DNA from: Setomelanomma holmii
Taxonomy: Eukaryota > Ascomycota > Dothideomycetes > Pleosporales > Phaeosphaeriaceae
NCBI GenBank assembly: GCA_010015745.1
Contig: ML978266.1
Location: forward strand, 1 to 64,000
Reading direction: 5' to 3'
DNA length: 64,000 nucleotides
Shown: one piece after another, positions 1-10,357 of the stretch
How positions within the stretch are numbered: the first letter of the stretch is position 1
How the letters are laid out: each line of letters opens with the position of its first letter
Notes under the pieces: generated by a model
Seen by the model: only the letters and a program-made list of their open reading frames with translations
The model's database searches: none
Told to the model about the DNA's origin: nothing
Position numbers and translations under genes: made by a program

Positions 1-920
1 GACGTCTCATGGCGTGGGAGAGGGTCTCGCTCGTGGAAGAATCGCATGTGGGGTGCAATGGTTTGAGGGGCTACTCCTTGGCCGAGCGCTAACCTGGGAA
101 GATGCGGGGTTAGTTTCACTGTGCCGGCAGCCGTTGCGATGTATGGGCAAGGCGGCATCACAACGGCTACACTCAGATCGGAAAAACACTCGAAGTGTAT
201 GGACGGCTCTGTTCGCCGGTCGTACTTCAAACATCAGTGGGATATCGATCGATGAGATTTCTGTAGAAAGCACTGAAAAGAAGCCTTACTTCCGGCATAA
301 CAGCCATTTCTACCGATCGAGCTGCAAGGGTTTGCGGATGCGGTTGAAGCGTGGAGAAGTGGGTCCGTCATTAGAGCTGACATTGATCCTAAAGCAGGAA
401 CGTTGGTGGTTCGGCTCGAGTTTTAGCTCACTGGCGAGTCATGTTCGGGCATCTCACGGACGGTCGCAATTGTCCAGCAACACTTTCAGAACACCGTCCT
501 TCGAGGACACAAAATGGTGGTCGGAATAAAGATGTTGAATATTCACTGCTGTGAGAGATGGCAAGTCCTGCTTCGGTGGTTTCGCATGTCCCCAGCAGGA
601 TTACTTCAATAACGGCTTGTCAGTCTCTGGGCGTTCCCGGGGTTTCCCGCGAAGCAACTAGTGGCATGAGACGACGAGGCTGACAAGAACGTTTTGTGAT
701 TACAAGGAATATTCCGGATCTTCCGTACTGCGCCTTCTGGCAATGCCCTTGGAGGAACCGAATCTAAGATACAAACTCCCTTGGCTTGCAAACTTCTGTG
801 AAACTCTAGGTATCATTTGCAAAGTCGACCAATGTCCCATAACGCCTGAAATGCTTTTGGAGAGTGGAGGAAAAGAGTCGTTGTAGCATGCCGCCGGAAA
901 GGAAAGCTCAAAAGCGGAGC
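1..920. other. left edge, no convincing gene
   Basis: An uninterrupted frame runs on the plus strand from about 14 to 529, ending with an acidic/aromatic C-terminus. It has no motif I recognise and composition close to random. It could be the 3' part of a gene entering from the left. The rest is probably the 3' flank of the alternative oxidase gene. Confidence 0.3.
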
Positions 921-2240
921 TCAGATGATCTCGTGCCTCTCCCAGCCGGTGGGTTTTGGGTGAGCAAGATCCTTGCTGGGATGCGGCTTTTCCGGATCTC
1001 TGTATTCGCTAACGAAGGGGTTGGGATCCTCCTTCTGGTCGAGATTGCCGAAGGTGTGGTTGACTTCGCGATGCTTTGATTCATCTGCACGAACTATTGC
1101 TTGTCAGCATGGACACATTTCAGGGACAGGTCGATGATGTGTACTGTATAGGAGAAGATCACGCATGGTTCGGTGGCCTTCAGGCATCTTCCAGTAGTCT
1201 ACTGCAATCTCGGGAGCTTGCAGGTTTTGCCACTTTGGCAGACGGCCGTCATCAAGGTCCTTAATCTGTCGAGTGTATGTGATGACAGCTTCTTCCTCGA
1301 GGTAGCCGACGAACCGATGGACAGTACGTGGGCTCAGGAGGTAGGCGAAGAAAAGTGCATTGCACCAAACGCCTGTGTGGGGATCAGCATTGGGCATGTG
1401 AGAACGTTAGGCTGGGACAACGAACCTTGTGCTGCAAGCACCATGAAGCGCATAAAAGGGCCGGGTCTCTGCATCTTGAGGAAGACCAGCAGATGCATAC
1501 GCTCGTTGTAGCTCTCCTCTAGCAAGGACTCGATCCTGGCATATTGTTAGCTCAATGCATATTCACCGACATAGAGGTGCTCACCATCCGTTGTCGCGCT
1601 TCATCCGCCGCATGCTGTGAAGATGACGGAGCATGCCCGCGACCATTCCAGGAACTGCAGGGGCAAGTTAGTGGATGTCTCACATTCAATTCGTACATTC
1701 ACAACTTACCACCGGCAACGGACTCGAGGAAGACATTGCGGATCATGTACTTCTCCTCCGTCATGGCGAATCTCTTGCGCGCCGCTTCTGGGTCTTTCTC
1801 GTTGATATCTATTGCCCGTTCATGGCGGTATCCGGTGGCTTTATCTAGTCCCCAGCGCATGAACTTTACGGCAAGAAGTGCGACTTTATCGGACATGGTC
1901 TTGGCTTCACGATGTGCGACAGTCACAGCGAGCATCTGCTCTTCTGTATAGACTGCTATGTGTCAGTGCAGCCATTGTAAAAGACATGGACGTGCATACT
2001 TGGATGGGCCCATGCTGCTGGCGTCTTGCGAACCTTTTCTGTCGGCGACTTTTCGAAGAATTCTTTGATTCTGGGGCTTTTAGATGAGGTGAAGTGTCGT
2101 TGGCTAGCTGGACTCTGGATGTGCTGAGCTACGACGAAGGTCGGTCGAAGCCCAACGTTGGAGCCATTGAGCTTGAAAAGTTGGACTGTTGCCCGTGCTG
2201 AGGTAGTTGATCCCCGAATAGCTGTCCTGGTGGAGATCAT
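921..2240 (-). CDS. aox1: alternative oxidase, mitochondrial (six exons)
   Basis: Cyanide-insensitive ubiquinol oxidase of the inner mitochondrial membrane. It reduces oxygen to water without pumping protons. I rebuilt six exons: 2240-2000, 1952-1710, 1654-1585, 1535-1426, 1372-1145 and 1093-921, with phase-consistent GT..AG introns of 47-55 nt, giving 354 residues, normal for fungal AOX. All di-iron ligand blocks are visible: FLES in exon 2, NERMH in exon 4, LEEEAV in exon 5 and RADESKH in exon 6, where the RADE motif is completed across the last intron. The first about 70 residues are rich in Arg/Ser/Thr with few acids, as expected of a mitochondrial targeting peptide. It ends ERHEII. No single frame covers more than a quarter of the protein. 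Expression of this family usually rises when the cytochrome chain is blocked; I see no specific regulatory site. Confidence 0.95.
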
Positions 2241-3501
2241 CGGTGGTGAGCGTAGTGTAGGTCTTCAAGACTGTGTGAATAGATGTTACTGTTTCTGTAC
2301 AGGTGTGTGTTGCTGATGGTGAGCGGGTAGCAGCTGAGGCACGCAATGCTTTATATGATCAAAGGGTATGTGATATGGGCGACTAAAAACAGCCATCCGC
2401 ATGGCGCCTCCTGTTTTGGGATGTACAGTCATCACATGGGAGAAGCAGGAACGACTGGACGCCGCACCCGCTATCAAACGGCATGGCCATGGGCACAGCA
2501 GTCTCGGCGAGCAAATAAGCGCGATATGAGAGGCCGAACTCTTCGCAATGTTGCCGTTGCGGAGCGTGCATGATCTCGTGCAGCGAGAAGATTGGAGGTG
2601 GCTCATCTCAGCCCTGGCGTCCCGATATGTTCCGAAACAGCATGCCGACCTCGATCGGCATCGCCAAGCATGCCCAAGCATATTTAAGTAGAATGTTCTG
2701 AAAAGCGTCAAGCATGCTCAGTGGAGTCTGAAATAGCTAATGTCGACTTTTGATCCACCTCCAGCTCGAAATTGTGCGTTGCTGCTGTCAAGAGCACTGA
2801 ATCCGAGCCTGGCGCGGTTCCGAACTTTTCTCGTTCGGTATCTCGGCCAGCCACGTTCGCCGTTTCGCTCTCTTCCTGATAGGGCTGAACTGCGACATGC
2901 CGCAACCTCTCACCAAGAGTAAGAAAAGCTAGAGACTCATTTCGAGTCGAACGTGCTCTATCTCGTCATCCAAAGGATCAGCGACATTTACAGACTTATG
3001 CGACTATGGTTCGAGGTTCGCATGTTCTGTGCTTGTGTGAACATCTACGTCTGCTTACGTCGCTGGCAGGCGCTATACAGCACTTTTCCGTCTCCGGTGG
3101 CACACAGCTGAAGACACTCGCCCATGTGTATCAGGCTATCGACAAATCTACGTAGTATTGAAGTCCTCTTTGCCTCTGTATCTCGTATGCGATAATGTTC
3201 CTAAAGTTGCGCGTTTACCTTCACACTGTCCTGAACAAGACGGGTTGGAGAAGAGGTCATTGTGTCCCACCGGAGCTGGACATGTGCGGTACTACAGATG
3301 CATCTCCCCGGACTTGCTTATGTTGTTAGTACGGCTCTGCAGGGATCCCATGGCTATTGGTTGACTTTTTCTCGGAAATGAGACGTCTTTCGTATGTTTA
3401 TTATCGTACACGGTGTGACGCCTTCGAGTAGCTGGTCGACAAGGTTGATGTGCACCGGGGACTATTTAGTTCTCGCAAAGATCGAACAGTAATTCTCTGC
3501 T
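2241..3501. other. intergenic, alternative oxidase promoter side
   Basis: About 1.26 kb between the alternative oxidase start and the acylphosphatase stop, both on the minus strand. Short frames on both strands show no recognisable domain. It should hold the oxidase promoter; I could not pick out a trustworthy element. Confidence 0.5.
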
Positions 3502-3877
3502 TTACTTTACATCGAAGCTGCTCTCGCCTGACTTGGTCGAAATCTCAGAGTGCTCAACACCAGTAACGCGTGCTGCGGACGGGCCCTCGTTGATATGTTC
3601 CAGAAACTGCTTGATCGCGTCGCTGCTGCCCTGGGCTTCGCCTTTGACCTGGGCCAAGTCAGTAGACTCGAGAAGATACAGGCGTCGTCTACGCACAGTA
3701 CCATCTGAAGCGTTGGTGACGTATCCAGTCACGCCAATGCGCTTTGCGATAGTCTGGGTATGATCTCTGAAGCAGACGCCTTGAACCTTGCCATCGACCT
3801 TGTATGAAATCTGTTGCTATATCAGTCCTGCCATGGGCGTAGCATAGAATGTGACGCACTCGTGTGTTGGAAGACAT
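3502..3877 (-). CDS. acylphosphatase (three exons)
   Basis: Small cytosolic enzyme that hydrolyses carboxyl-phosphate bonds such as acetyl phosphate or phosphoaspartate. Exons are 3877-3860, 3810-3697 and 3648-3502, with introns of 49 and 48 nt, giving 92 residues, the usual family size. Exon 2 carries the phosphate-binding loop GKVQGVCFR with the catalytic Arg, then YVTNASDGT with the catalytic Asn. Exon 3 continues with VKGEAQG, and the C-terminal half matches the family fold pattern. Intron 2 is exactly 16 codons long and has no stop, so an unspliced reading keeps the frame but inserts a basic stretch in the middle of the conserved DGT-VKGEAQG segment. The spliced form is clearly the enzyme. 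It is divergent from the gene starting at 4465. Confidence 0.93.
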
Positions 3878-4464
3878 TCTGGCTTTGGTCGAGAAGAGTC
3901 GCTTCATTCAAGGATGGGTTTTGATAGTCCGCAGTACTTCGAGAAAGTTTGTCGAGTCTGCAAGTTGCTCACTGTGATCAAGTGAAAGCCTCGTTGCACC
4001 AGCTTGACGTCATAAGCTGCTCTCAGTGTGTGAAACGGGATATCCCTGCAGCTAGCCTACGGATGGAATGCGGGGCCAGGATAGGTAAATCGCGTCCCTG
4101 ACACATCGAAGGCGCACGCAGCCACTCCGGCTGCGTTTACGTCTGCTCTGGCTGTGATGGCTCTCACTGCAGCATTATGTACGCCGGTCGCAGCGGTGGT
4201 GCTCGGATGAGGATACATAAACAACGCGCTAGCGTCACAAGCAATTTCCCTCACGCCTCCCGTTAGGATCGCTCTTTGAAACGCCCCCTTTCTGCATCCA
4301 ACACAGCAACAACCGCGAATCACCCATGAACCTGTAACAACGCGCCATCCGACCTCATGCAGCGCCTCGTACAAGCCTGCAGAAGTAACTTTCAACACTC
4401 GACCTATTCCCTGACTCATCCATCCCCTCCCACCTCACGCCTCAACCGCAAATCAACCACCACT
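3878..4464. promoter_or_regulatory. divergent intergenic region, acylphosphatase / 4465 gene
   Basis: A 587-bp spacer between two divergent genes, so it must contain both promoters. An upstream in-frame ATG at 4357 could extend the plus-strand protein by 36 residues. That extension is Ser/Thr/Arg-rich and reads like leader sequence, so I favour the ATG at 4465. No element is assigned individually. Confidence 0.4.
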
Positions 4465-5940
4465 ATGGACACGACACCGTCTCCCCCACTTGATCGCGCT
4501 GGTTCGCCAGAGCCGTGGGCGGTTCCCTCGCTCGCACTTGGTGCAGTGCCTCTGCTGGACCGCTCTGTTTCGACCGCGTCGTCGGTATCGTCGGTATCGG
4601 GGCGGTCAGCGAGCTCCAGGCTGTCAGATGGCGGTCGAAGGCGAGGATACATGCGCCCGGAAGGAACTCAGTTCTCCAAGTCGGCAAGGAACAGGGAAAG
4701 CGTGCAGAACCTCGGGACCATTGCACACTTGCAGTACTACTTCGCCCGCACCGGCCTGCTGGACACGGCAACGGGACGCGTTGCAAAGTCGCGAAAGCCC
4801 ATGTCGCGAACACCCAGTGGCAACGAACCACCACTGTCTCCCATGGATGGTGACATTTCCACACTGTCCTTAGCATCCCCAGACGGCATGGATCATCTCG
4901 GCGAGGGATTCGTAGAATCGCCCCTCGACGAGACGGCGTCCATGACTTGGGACGAAAGCGAGCCCATGATGCTGCCGCCTACGGTCAGCACCTACAAGAA
5001 CAATCCCGTCTACCTGCCTCCACCTCCGGACATGACTGTCCTCCGCCGAGAACTTCGCGAGTCGCTCGAGGAAGCGATGAAGCATCTGAAGGAACTCGAG
5101 AAGGGCTTCGGGACCACGCAGGATGTCGGTGGCGACCAGTCACAATGGTTCGAGATTCAAGGCTTGAACCTGCTCGACGTCACCACGCTCGCGATCAAGG
5201 CAGCCAAGAACTACTACACTGCTCACGAAGAGCCGCAGCGATTATATGCTCTCAAGTCCGAACGCCAAATCCGAAAGGAGCTGTACGAAGTACTAGAAGT
5301 GTTGAAACGCCTCGCCATACGTAACTTCGCCAACGGCGTGCAGCCATACGAGACCATACAGATCAAGCAATGGGTAGTGGACATTGGCAAGCTGCTCGAC
5401 ACCGAAGAGCAGAAGGAAAGGCTGGAGCATGCAGAACGTGAGAGCTGGTCCTGGCGACAAGGCGACTGGACTGGCAACGAACGCGAGAGGGAGCTCTTGT
5501 TCCTGCGCTCTTTCGATAGCAGCTCAGATGCGCTGCCCGAATGGACCGAGCCCACGGATGGCGCGCTCCCAACGCCTTTCTTACAGGCACTTCAGAATGG
5601 CCTGCGACTTGTCCACCTCCACAATACCCTCGTTCGGAAATCACGACGGCAGTTTGAGGAAATCAAGCAATACCACACCGATACCGCGAAACCATACCGA
5701 TGCGCAGACAACTTGCGATTTTGGCTGAAGGCAGCCGAGCTGCGCTGGGACATCAAGCTGGACGTTGATGTTATGGGCGTAGTACACGGCGACGACGACG
5801 GCGCATGGAAGAAATTTGATGCCGCCATCCTCAAGTGGTGCCAAGGCGTCCGCGAGGAAATTACGTCGGAATGGCAGAAACAGAAGAACATGGCCAGGAC
5901 GCCGACACTTCAGATTGACCCCAACTACGAGGCCTTGTGA
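4465..5940 (+). CDS. conserved fungal protein with calponin-homology-like C-terminus
   Basis: A single-exon protein of 491 residues from the chosen ATG (527 if translation starts at 4357). The first about 190 residues are Ser/Pro-rich and look disordered, with a run of Ser-Val-Ser repeats. The middle part has a charged helical stretch rich in Glu, Lys and Arg. The C-terminal part reads LQNGLRLVHLHN followed by a conserved NLRFWLKAAE segment. This spacing resembles a calponin-homology fold, where a helix selects the number of hydrophobic positions in a similar way. That comparison is inference; I do not recognise a named family. No signal peptide or membrane span is seen, so the protein is probably cytoplasmic, possibly cytoskeletal. 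Confidence 0.75.
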   Translation: MDTTPSPPLDRAGSPEPWAVPSLALGAVPLLDRSVSTASSVSSVSGRSASSRLSDGGRRRGYMRPEGTQFSKSARNRESVQNLGTIAHLQYYFARTGLLDTATGRVAKSRKPMSRTPSGNEPPLSPMDGDISTLSLASPDGMDHLGEGFVESPLDETASMTWDESEPMMLPPTVSTYKNNPVYLPPPPDMTVLRRELRESLEEAMKHLKELEKGFGTTQDVGGDQSQWFEIQGLNLLDVTTLAIKAAKNYYTAHEEPQRLYALKSERQIRKELYEVLEVLKRLAIRNFANGVQPYETIQIKQWVVDIGKLLDTEEQKERLEHAERESWSWRQGDWTGNERERELLFLRSFDSSSDALPEWTEPTDGALPTPFLQALQNGLRLVHLHNTLVRKSRRQFEEIKQYHTDTAKPYRCADNLRFWLKAAELRWDIKLDVDVMGVVHGDDDGAWKKFDAAILKWCQGVREEITSEWQKQKNMARTPTLQIDPNYEAL

Positions 5941-6655
5941 GGAGCCCATGACGCTTGGGTTATCCATTCGGATCTCTATCTCATCTCATTCGTTGTCTCA
6001 TATTCCCCGTACCACCCTTATAATCTGTACGACGCATCCGAAACAATCATGGCCACATATCACCACTCACCAATTCTTTCCTATTTTCGATTAGATACAC
6101 ACCTTTTATCATCTTCAAAGCGCCTCCAGGAAGCGACAGATACCCCTTTTGCAGTAGAAGCATTGCTGCCAGATAGCTTTAATCAACTCACTCATATCGG
6201 AGTGATCACCGGAAACGCACTCCATGTACGATAGCTGAGATATGAAAACCAAAATTTAAATACACGCTCAATCTCTGCGAGATGCCGTGCTTGTCAAGTT
6301 TATGTGACATTGACAAAACAAACGCAGTGCACAATCCCAGCTTCGTGTTCAAGACAATACAGCCTCTGCAACTAGAAGATAGGGCCACCATTGCGTACAC
6401 TATATTGCTCATGCGAGGTTGGACAGGGACGCGTTGAGCAACCATGGTCGAGGATGGTGCTAGCGGGTCAATCCTTGCCGAGGCAGCCAACATCCACTCA
6501 ACAGCTGCGAACCTCATTCTCGTCCAATCCCGTCACTGAAATACGGCAAAAAGCAAAGCATCACGCAGAACAGTCGCCTATACACTACGCACCCTTGTAC
6601 AAGGTCACGAGACTTGTACCAAATCGGTTGGCGACATTTGCACCCCTTCACCTTG

Positions 6656-8614
6656 ATGGCCAGCGCTGCGCCGATTCAGACACGGCCGTACAGAAGCCAC
6701 AAAGTCCCTGCGTGCACGCGATGTCGCTCGCGCAAAATCCGATGTCACATCGACATACCAGGAGAGCCGTGTCTATCATGTCGAGAAAGGCGTCTGAAAT
6801 GTCAATACATCGAAAGCACAACAACCAGCAATTCTCCAACAGATGACGGAAACGAGCGAAGGCCTTCAAAGCGTCGGCGACATAGCGAACCGGAAGATGG
6901 ACCATCGCGACCTCGCTCAGCGCCCATCTTGCACAAGTCCACGAACAATCCTTCTGCATCTATTATGCTAGCACCGCACTTGGCCGAGGACGTGGATATC
7001 TTTAATAGACATATCTCACAACATAGGAACCCCGGATTCGTCACCGATGACTCAGAACCATCAGAGTATCAGACGCTCCGTCACGACGAGAACGATCCAG
7101 TCGTCTATCTCTCAGTCCCAAGGTTCCGTACTGGTTTGCCGCCTGGAAGTGGTTGTGGGCGCGAGCAGGTCGAAGTACTGGAGCAGATCATGGGACCATT
7201 CCGGCGGGAGGTTGTAGAACTCTACTTCAACAACGTTCATTATCATTTCCCGATCCTGGACGACGAAACATGCGAGTACCTCCGCGCCGGGCATTTTGCG
7301 AAAGTACCGAACAATCTGATGTGTGTGATCTACGCGCTTGGCTCGCCGCTATGGAGCAGATCGGACACACTCAAGATGCATCCTCGTCCGGACACTTACT
7401 ACGTATGGAACAAGGCCATATCTGCGGTTTTGGAGGACTTTCTGAGTCCAGGTATGCCCACTCTGCAAGCTGCAGTGCTGGACCAGATCGGGCGCCCTTC
7501 AGTGTCAATCGTTGGCAACATCACACTCTGTGGACGAACAGTATCGCTGGCACAGACCTTTGGCTTGCATCGAGATCCGTCTAAATGGAATATAACGGAG
7601 AACGAAAAGTCTATTCGAATACGCTTGTGGTGGTGTTGCCTCATCTCCGATCACTGGTCAAGCATTGCGTACGGAGCCCCTCCACAAATATCGAAAGGTT
7701 ATTACGACGTTCCCAGACCAACAGTAGCCTCTCTCATTAGTCAGAAGTCTAATGCGCAGCAAAAACACGCGATCACATGTTTCGTCCACATGTGCGAATT
7801 GACCGAGCTGCTGGGCGACATTTTACCTCTGGTGTACCAAATCAGCCCGGATCGCGACGAACTGTCTCGCAAAGTCGATCGCTTCAAGCGGGAGCTGAAC
7901 GATCTTGAAGTGCGTCTGCCAGATTGGCTGCCTCTTCCTAATCGTGCGGGGTCAAGCATGCTCTGGCTCTGCTTCCTCTCCGTCAGACTCATACTCGCGC
8001 GCATAACCTTTCGATCCGCAATTCTCAAAGGCGATAGCACACTCGGCCGCGCGCGCATGGATCAGCTTCGCATCGCATCATCCGCGGTCCTCGATTTCAT
8101 TCTCTCGCTAGGAGATTCGCAATTCCAGGACTTCTGGCTCCCTTACGCGACGCAAATTCTCGTCCACGCCATCACCGTGTCCCTACGATGTACAGTCGAA
8201 ACACAAGATCCTGAGATCCGCAATACATGCGTCGCGCGTCTTCAACGTACCATAGCGCACATGCAACACGCGCGTGATACGTATGATTGGGACATTGCCA
8301 TCTACGTTTTGGAGCGATGCACAGAGCCTGTGAGCCGCATTGCATCGCTGAATGCGCGGGAAGAACCGCAACCTCAGGTGCCGCATATGGAGCAGTTGAA
8401 TCTGAACATGAACACGAACGGTCACGGAAACGGTAACATTATTGGAGTTTCTGGAGCAAATGCGAACGACGCGCTGATGCTGCCGCCAAGTTCGAATGCG
8501 AACTTGGAGGATGCGAGTTTTCTGCTGGCGGATATTTTGGATCCGAACGCGTTTGACTTCTCGTGGGATGCGCTTTGGGATACGCCGTCTGGAATGACGA
8601 ACTTTTCAATTTGA
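6656..8614 (+). CDS. Zn2Cys6 fungal transcription factor
   Basis: Nuclear regulator of 652 residues in one exon. The open frame extends upstream only through non-ATG codons, so the ATG at 6656 is chosen. Residues 20-49 form the binuclear zinc cluster CX2CX6CX8CX2CX6C (CTRC..C...CLSC..C), followed by a basic Arg/Lys-rich linker around residues 65-85. The middle region is the fungal-specific transcription factor domain (PF04082 type), seen as LAQTFGLHRDPS and IRLWWCCLISD. The C-terminal about 90 residues are rich in Asn, Asp and Leu and end in an acidic segment with FLLADILDPNAFDFSW, a plausible activation region. The target pathway is unknown; no biosynthetic cluster adjoins it. Confidence 0.92.
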   Translation: MASAAPIQTRPYRSHKVPACTRCRSRKIRCHIDIPGEPCLSCRERRLKCQYIESTTTSNSPTDDGNERRPSKRRRHSEPEDGPSRPRSAPILHKSTNNPSASIMLAPHLAEDVDIFNRHISQHRNPGFVTDDSEPSEYQTLRHDENDPVVYLSVPRFRTGLPPGSGCGREQVEVLEQIMGPFRREVVELYFNNVHYHFPILDDETCEYLRAGHFAKVPNNLMCVIYALGSPLWSRSDTLKMHPRPDTYYVWNKAISAVLEDFLSPGMPTLQAAVLDQIGRPSVSIVGNITLCGRTVSLAQTFGLHRDPSKWNITENEKSIRIRLWWCCLISDHWSSIAYGAPPQISKGYYDVPRPTVASLISQKSNAQQKHAITCFVHMCELTELLGDILPLVYQISPDRDELSRKVDRFKRELNDLEVRLPDWLPLPNRAGSSMLWLCFLSVRLILARITFRSAILKGDSTLGRARMDQLRIASSAVLDFILSLGDSQFQDFWLPYATQILVHAITVSLRCTVETQDPEIRNTCVARLQRTIAHMQHARDTYDWDIAIYVLERCTEPVSRIASLNAREEPQPQVPHMEQLNLNMNTNGHGNGNIIGVSGANANDALMLPPSSNANLEDASFLLADILDPNAFDFSWDALWDTPSGMTNFSI

Positions 8615-8932
8615 GTGCGAGTAGAAATAGGTCATTTCTTGGACATTGCTAGGTCCTTCGTAGATATTAAGACTGCTAAATGTGCAGTTTAGTCCTTGAA
8701 GACATCTACTCCGATGCTCGGCGGTCAAGCCCCACTTAGACAAATGCAGGATGCGTGCGATTAGCCACATGTGTACCTGCGGGGGAGTTGCATAGTTTTC
8801 ACAAACCCGACGATTGGACCACCATTTATTTAAGGTGCTGCCATTTTTTATTCACTTTATATATTATCTAAATTCTCTAACTGCTATGATTCCTGTCAGT
8901 ATTACCCGTCCAACCGATTGAGCATCGGATCT
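8615..8932. other. intergenic spacer before tRNA
   Basis: 318 bp, AT-rich towards the tRNA (around 8820-8880). Nothing coding is seen. Confidence 0.5.
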
Positions 8933-9013
8933 GCCCTCTTGGCTTAGTGGTAAAGCGTATCACTAGTATTCTATGCTATGATAAGATCGCTAGTTCGATT
9001 CTGGCAGAGGGCA
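8933..9013 (+). tRNA. tRNA-Thr(AGU) with 9-nt intron
   Basis: The acceptor stem GCCCUCU pairs with AGAGGGC, and A is the discriminator base. The anticodon stem UAUCA pairs with UGAUA. The T stem GCUAG pairs with CUGGC around the loop UUCGAUU, which also forms the B box; the A box is the TGGCTTAGTGG segment. The loop reads CU-AGU-A, placing anticodon AGU at 8965-8967, and a 9-nt intron lies at 8969-8977, one base after the anticodon, the canonical position. The mature length is 72 nt. The D stem is short (GCU/AGC). Confidence 0.93.
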
Positions 9014-9016
9014 CTC

Positions 9017-9024
9017 TTTTTTTT
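9017..9024 (+). terminator. RNA polymerase III oligo-T terminator
   Basis: Eight consecutive T residues begin 4 nt after the tRNA 3' end, as expected for polymerase III termination. Confidence 0.85.
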
Positions 9025-10357
9025 GTCAGTGTAGGCAGCGTATGGATGGTGCAATCCATTTTTGCTCCTGCGAGCACGTTCAAGAGCGGAACTTGTGCCG
9101 GTAGCTCCTTCTTGACCTGATCTACCGAGCAGCCTCCCCTAAGAACAAAGAACACAGCGACCTTGCTCTAACAACACCGTCACTCTCATCGCAACAATGC
9201 TCATGAACCACCAGAGCCGCGTCGCCAATTTCTTTGCCTTATGAAAGCCGTTTACACAGCCTCGGGCCGTGTCGTATACACCTCATTAAGCTGACGATCG
9301 CCGAAATTGCGACTCGCCGCAAGCCGGCTCGAAAAAGTAATTGCAGCGCGCCCACAACAACGACAGCCTGCGTTTGACATCTGCACGCAATTACCGGCCG
9401 TCGTGGGTCCAGCACGTCACTAAAAGTGACTGTCGACCGTAATTCACGTCGACCTCACGGCTGATCGCCAGCTTGGTGCGACTGGAATGCGGAGGCGGTA
9501 GCTATGTGTAATACTCGCAGCCACACGATGGTGTCGTGAAGAGGCTTTGCTCCAAGCCGCGCTTGAGACGAGCTCGCGAAGTCAAATGAGGCCGATAGCC
9601 CTCGATAAGGGGTTCCAGTACCGCCATGTGTGCCTCTCATGACCCGCAAACAGGCGCGAGGCTTGAAAATAGCACGAGCTCATCAGCGCCCGCAGCAACT
9701 TTGATGACACAGCCAATCACACCGCGCGCGTACCTGGGCCTAAGCTCAAGCTAAGTCACATATCGTAGGGATGGGCTTGGGCACGGCCCAGCTGGCCCTG
9801 CCAGGCACGCCGACGTTTCGAGCGCTGGTTGGCACTCTGTTCCTCTGCCGCGTTTCCTGCTCCCAACCGTCTCGTGCGTTTCTCACGCCCGTCGCTCCTT
9901 CCCACCTTCACCTCCACCTCCACTAATTCTCTTTGATATCCATACCCCTCCGCGACCCGGCTGTCGTTCGCCCTTCGTTCATCGAGCGCAGCCCTCGCAG
10001 TCCACTCTTTACCACCAATTACATACACTCCTTCATGTTTAGTACCTAGTCACGACCCACATATACCACATTCCACGAACAGTCGAGCCACTTGGACGCC
10101 AGCTCTCCGCAGTCCATTCCTTGCAGCACAGCCATCTTCCTTGAGTCTTGCAGTTATTGTAAAGATTCGGCCACTCTCACCGTTTGTGCACAATACGTAA
10201 TCGTATAACAATCGGCCGACGAAGCAATTGAGAAGGAGGTGAATAAGGATCGACGACTCGACAAACAACGCAAATACGTACAAGAGAACTTGCAACCCGT
10301 AGTGCAAGGCTGCGCGACACCAAGTCGATCTGCGAATTGCGCGCCACTGTACACAGC
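9025..10357. other. intergenic, SH3 gene upstream region
   Basis: 1.3 kb without a supported gene. Pyrimidine-rich stretches (CCTTCACCTCCACCTCC near 9905) lie a few hundred bases before the SH3 gene, as is common in fungal promoters and 5' leaders. Minus-strand frames here show no domain. Confidence 0.4.

Noticed and set aside
14..529. 171-codon plus-strand frame at the left edge
   Set aside because: No domain, odd composition and no upstream context. Kept only as a note.
4057..4419. 120-codon minus-strand frame with Cys-rich part
   Set aside because: Overlaps the leader of the plus-strand gene and shows no motif.
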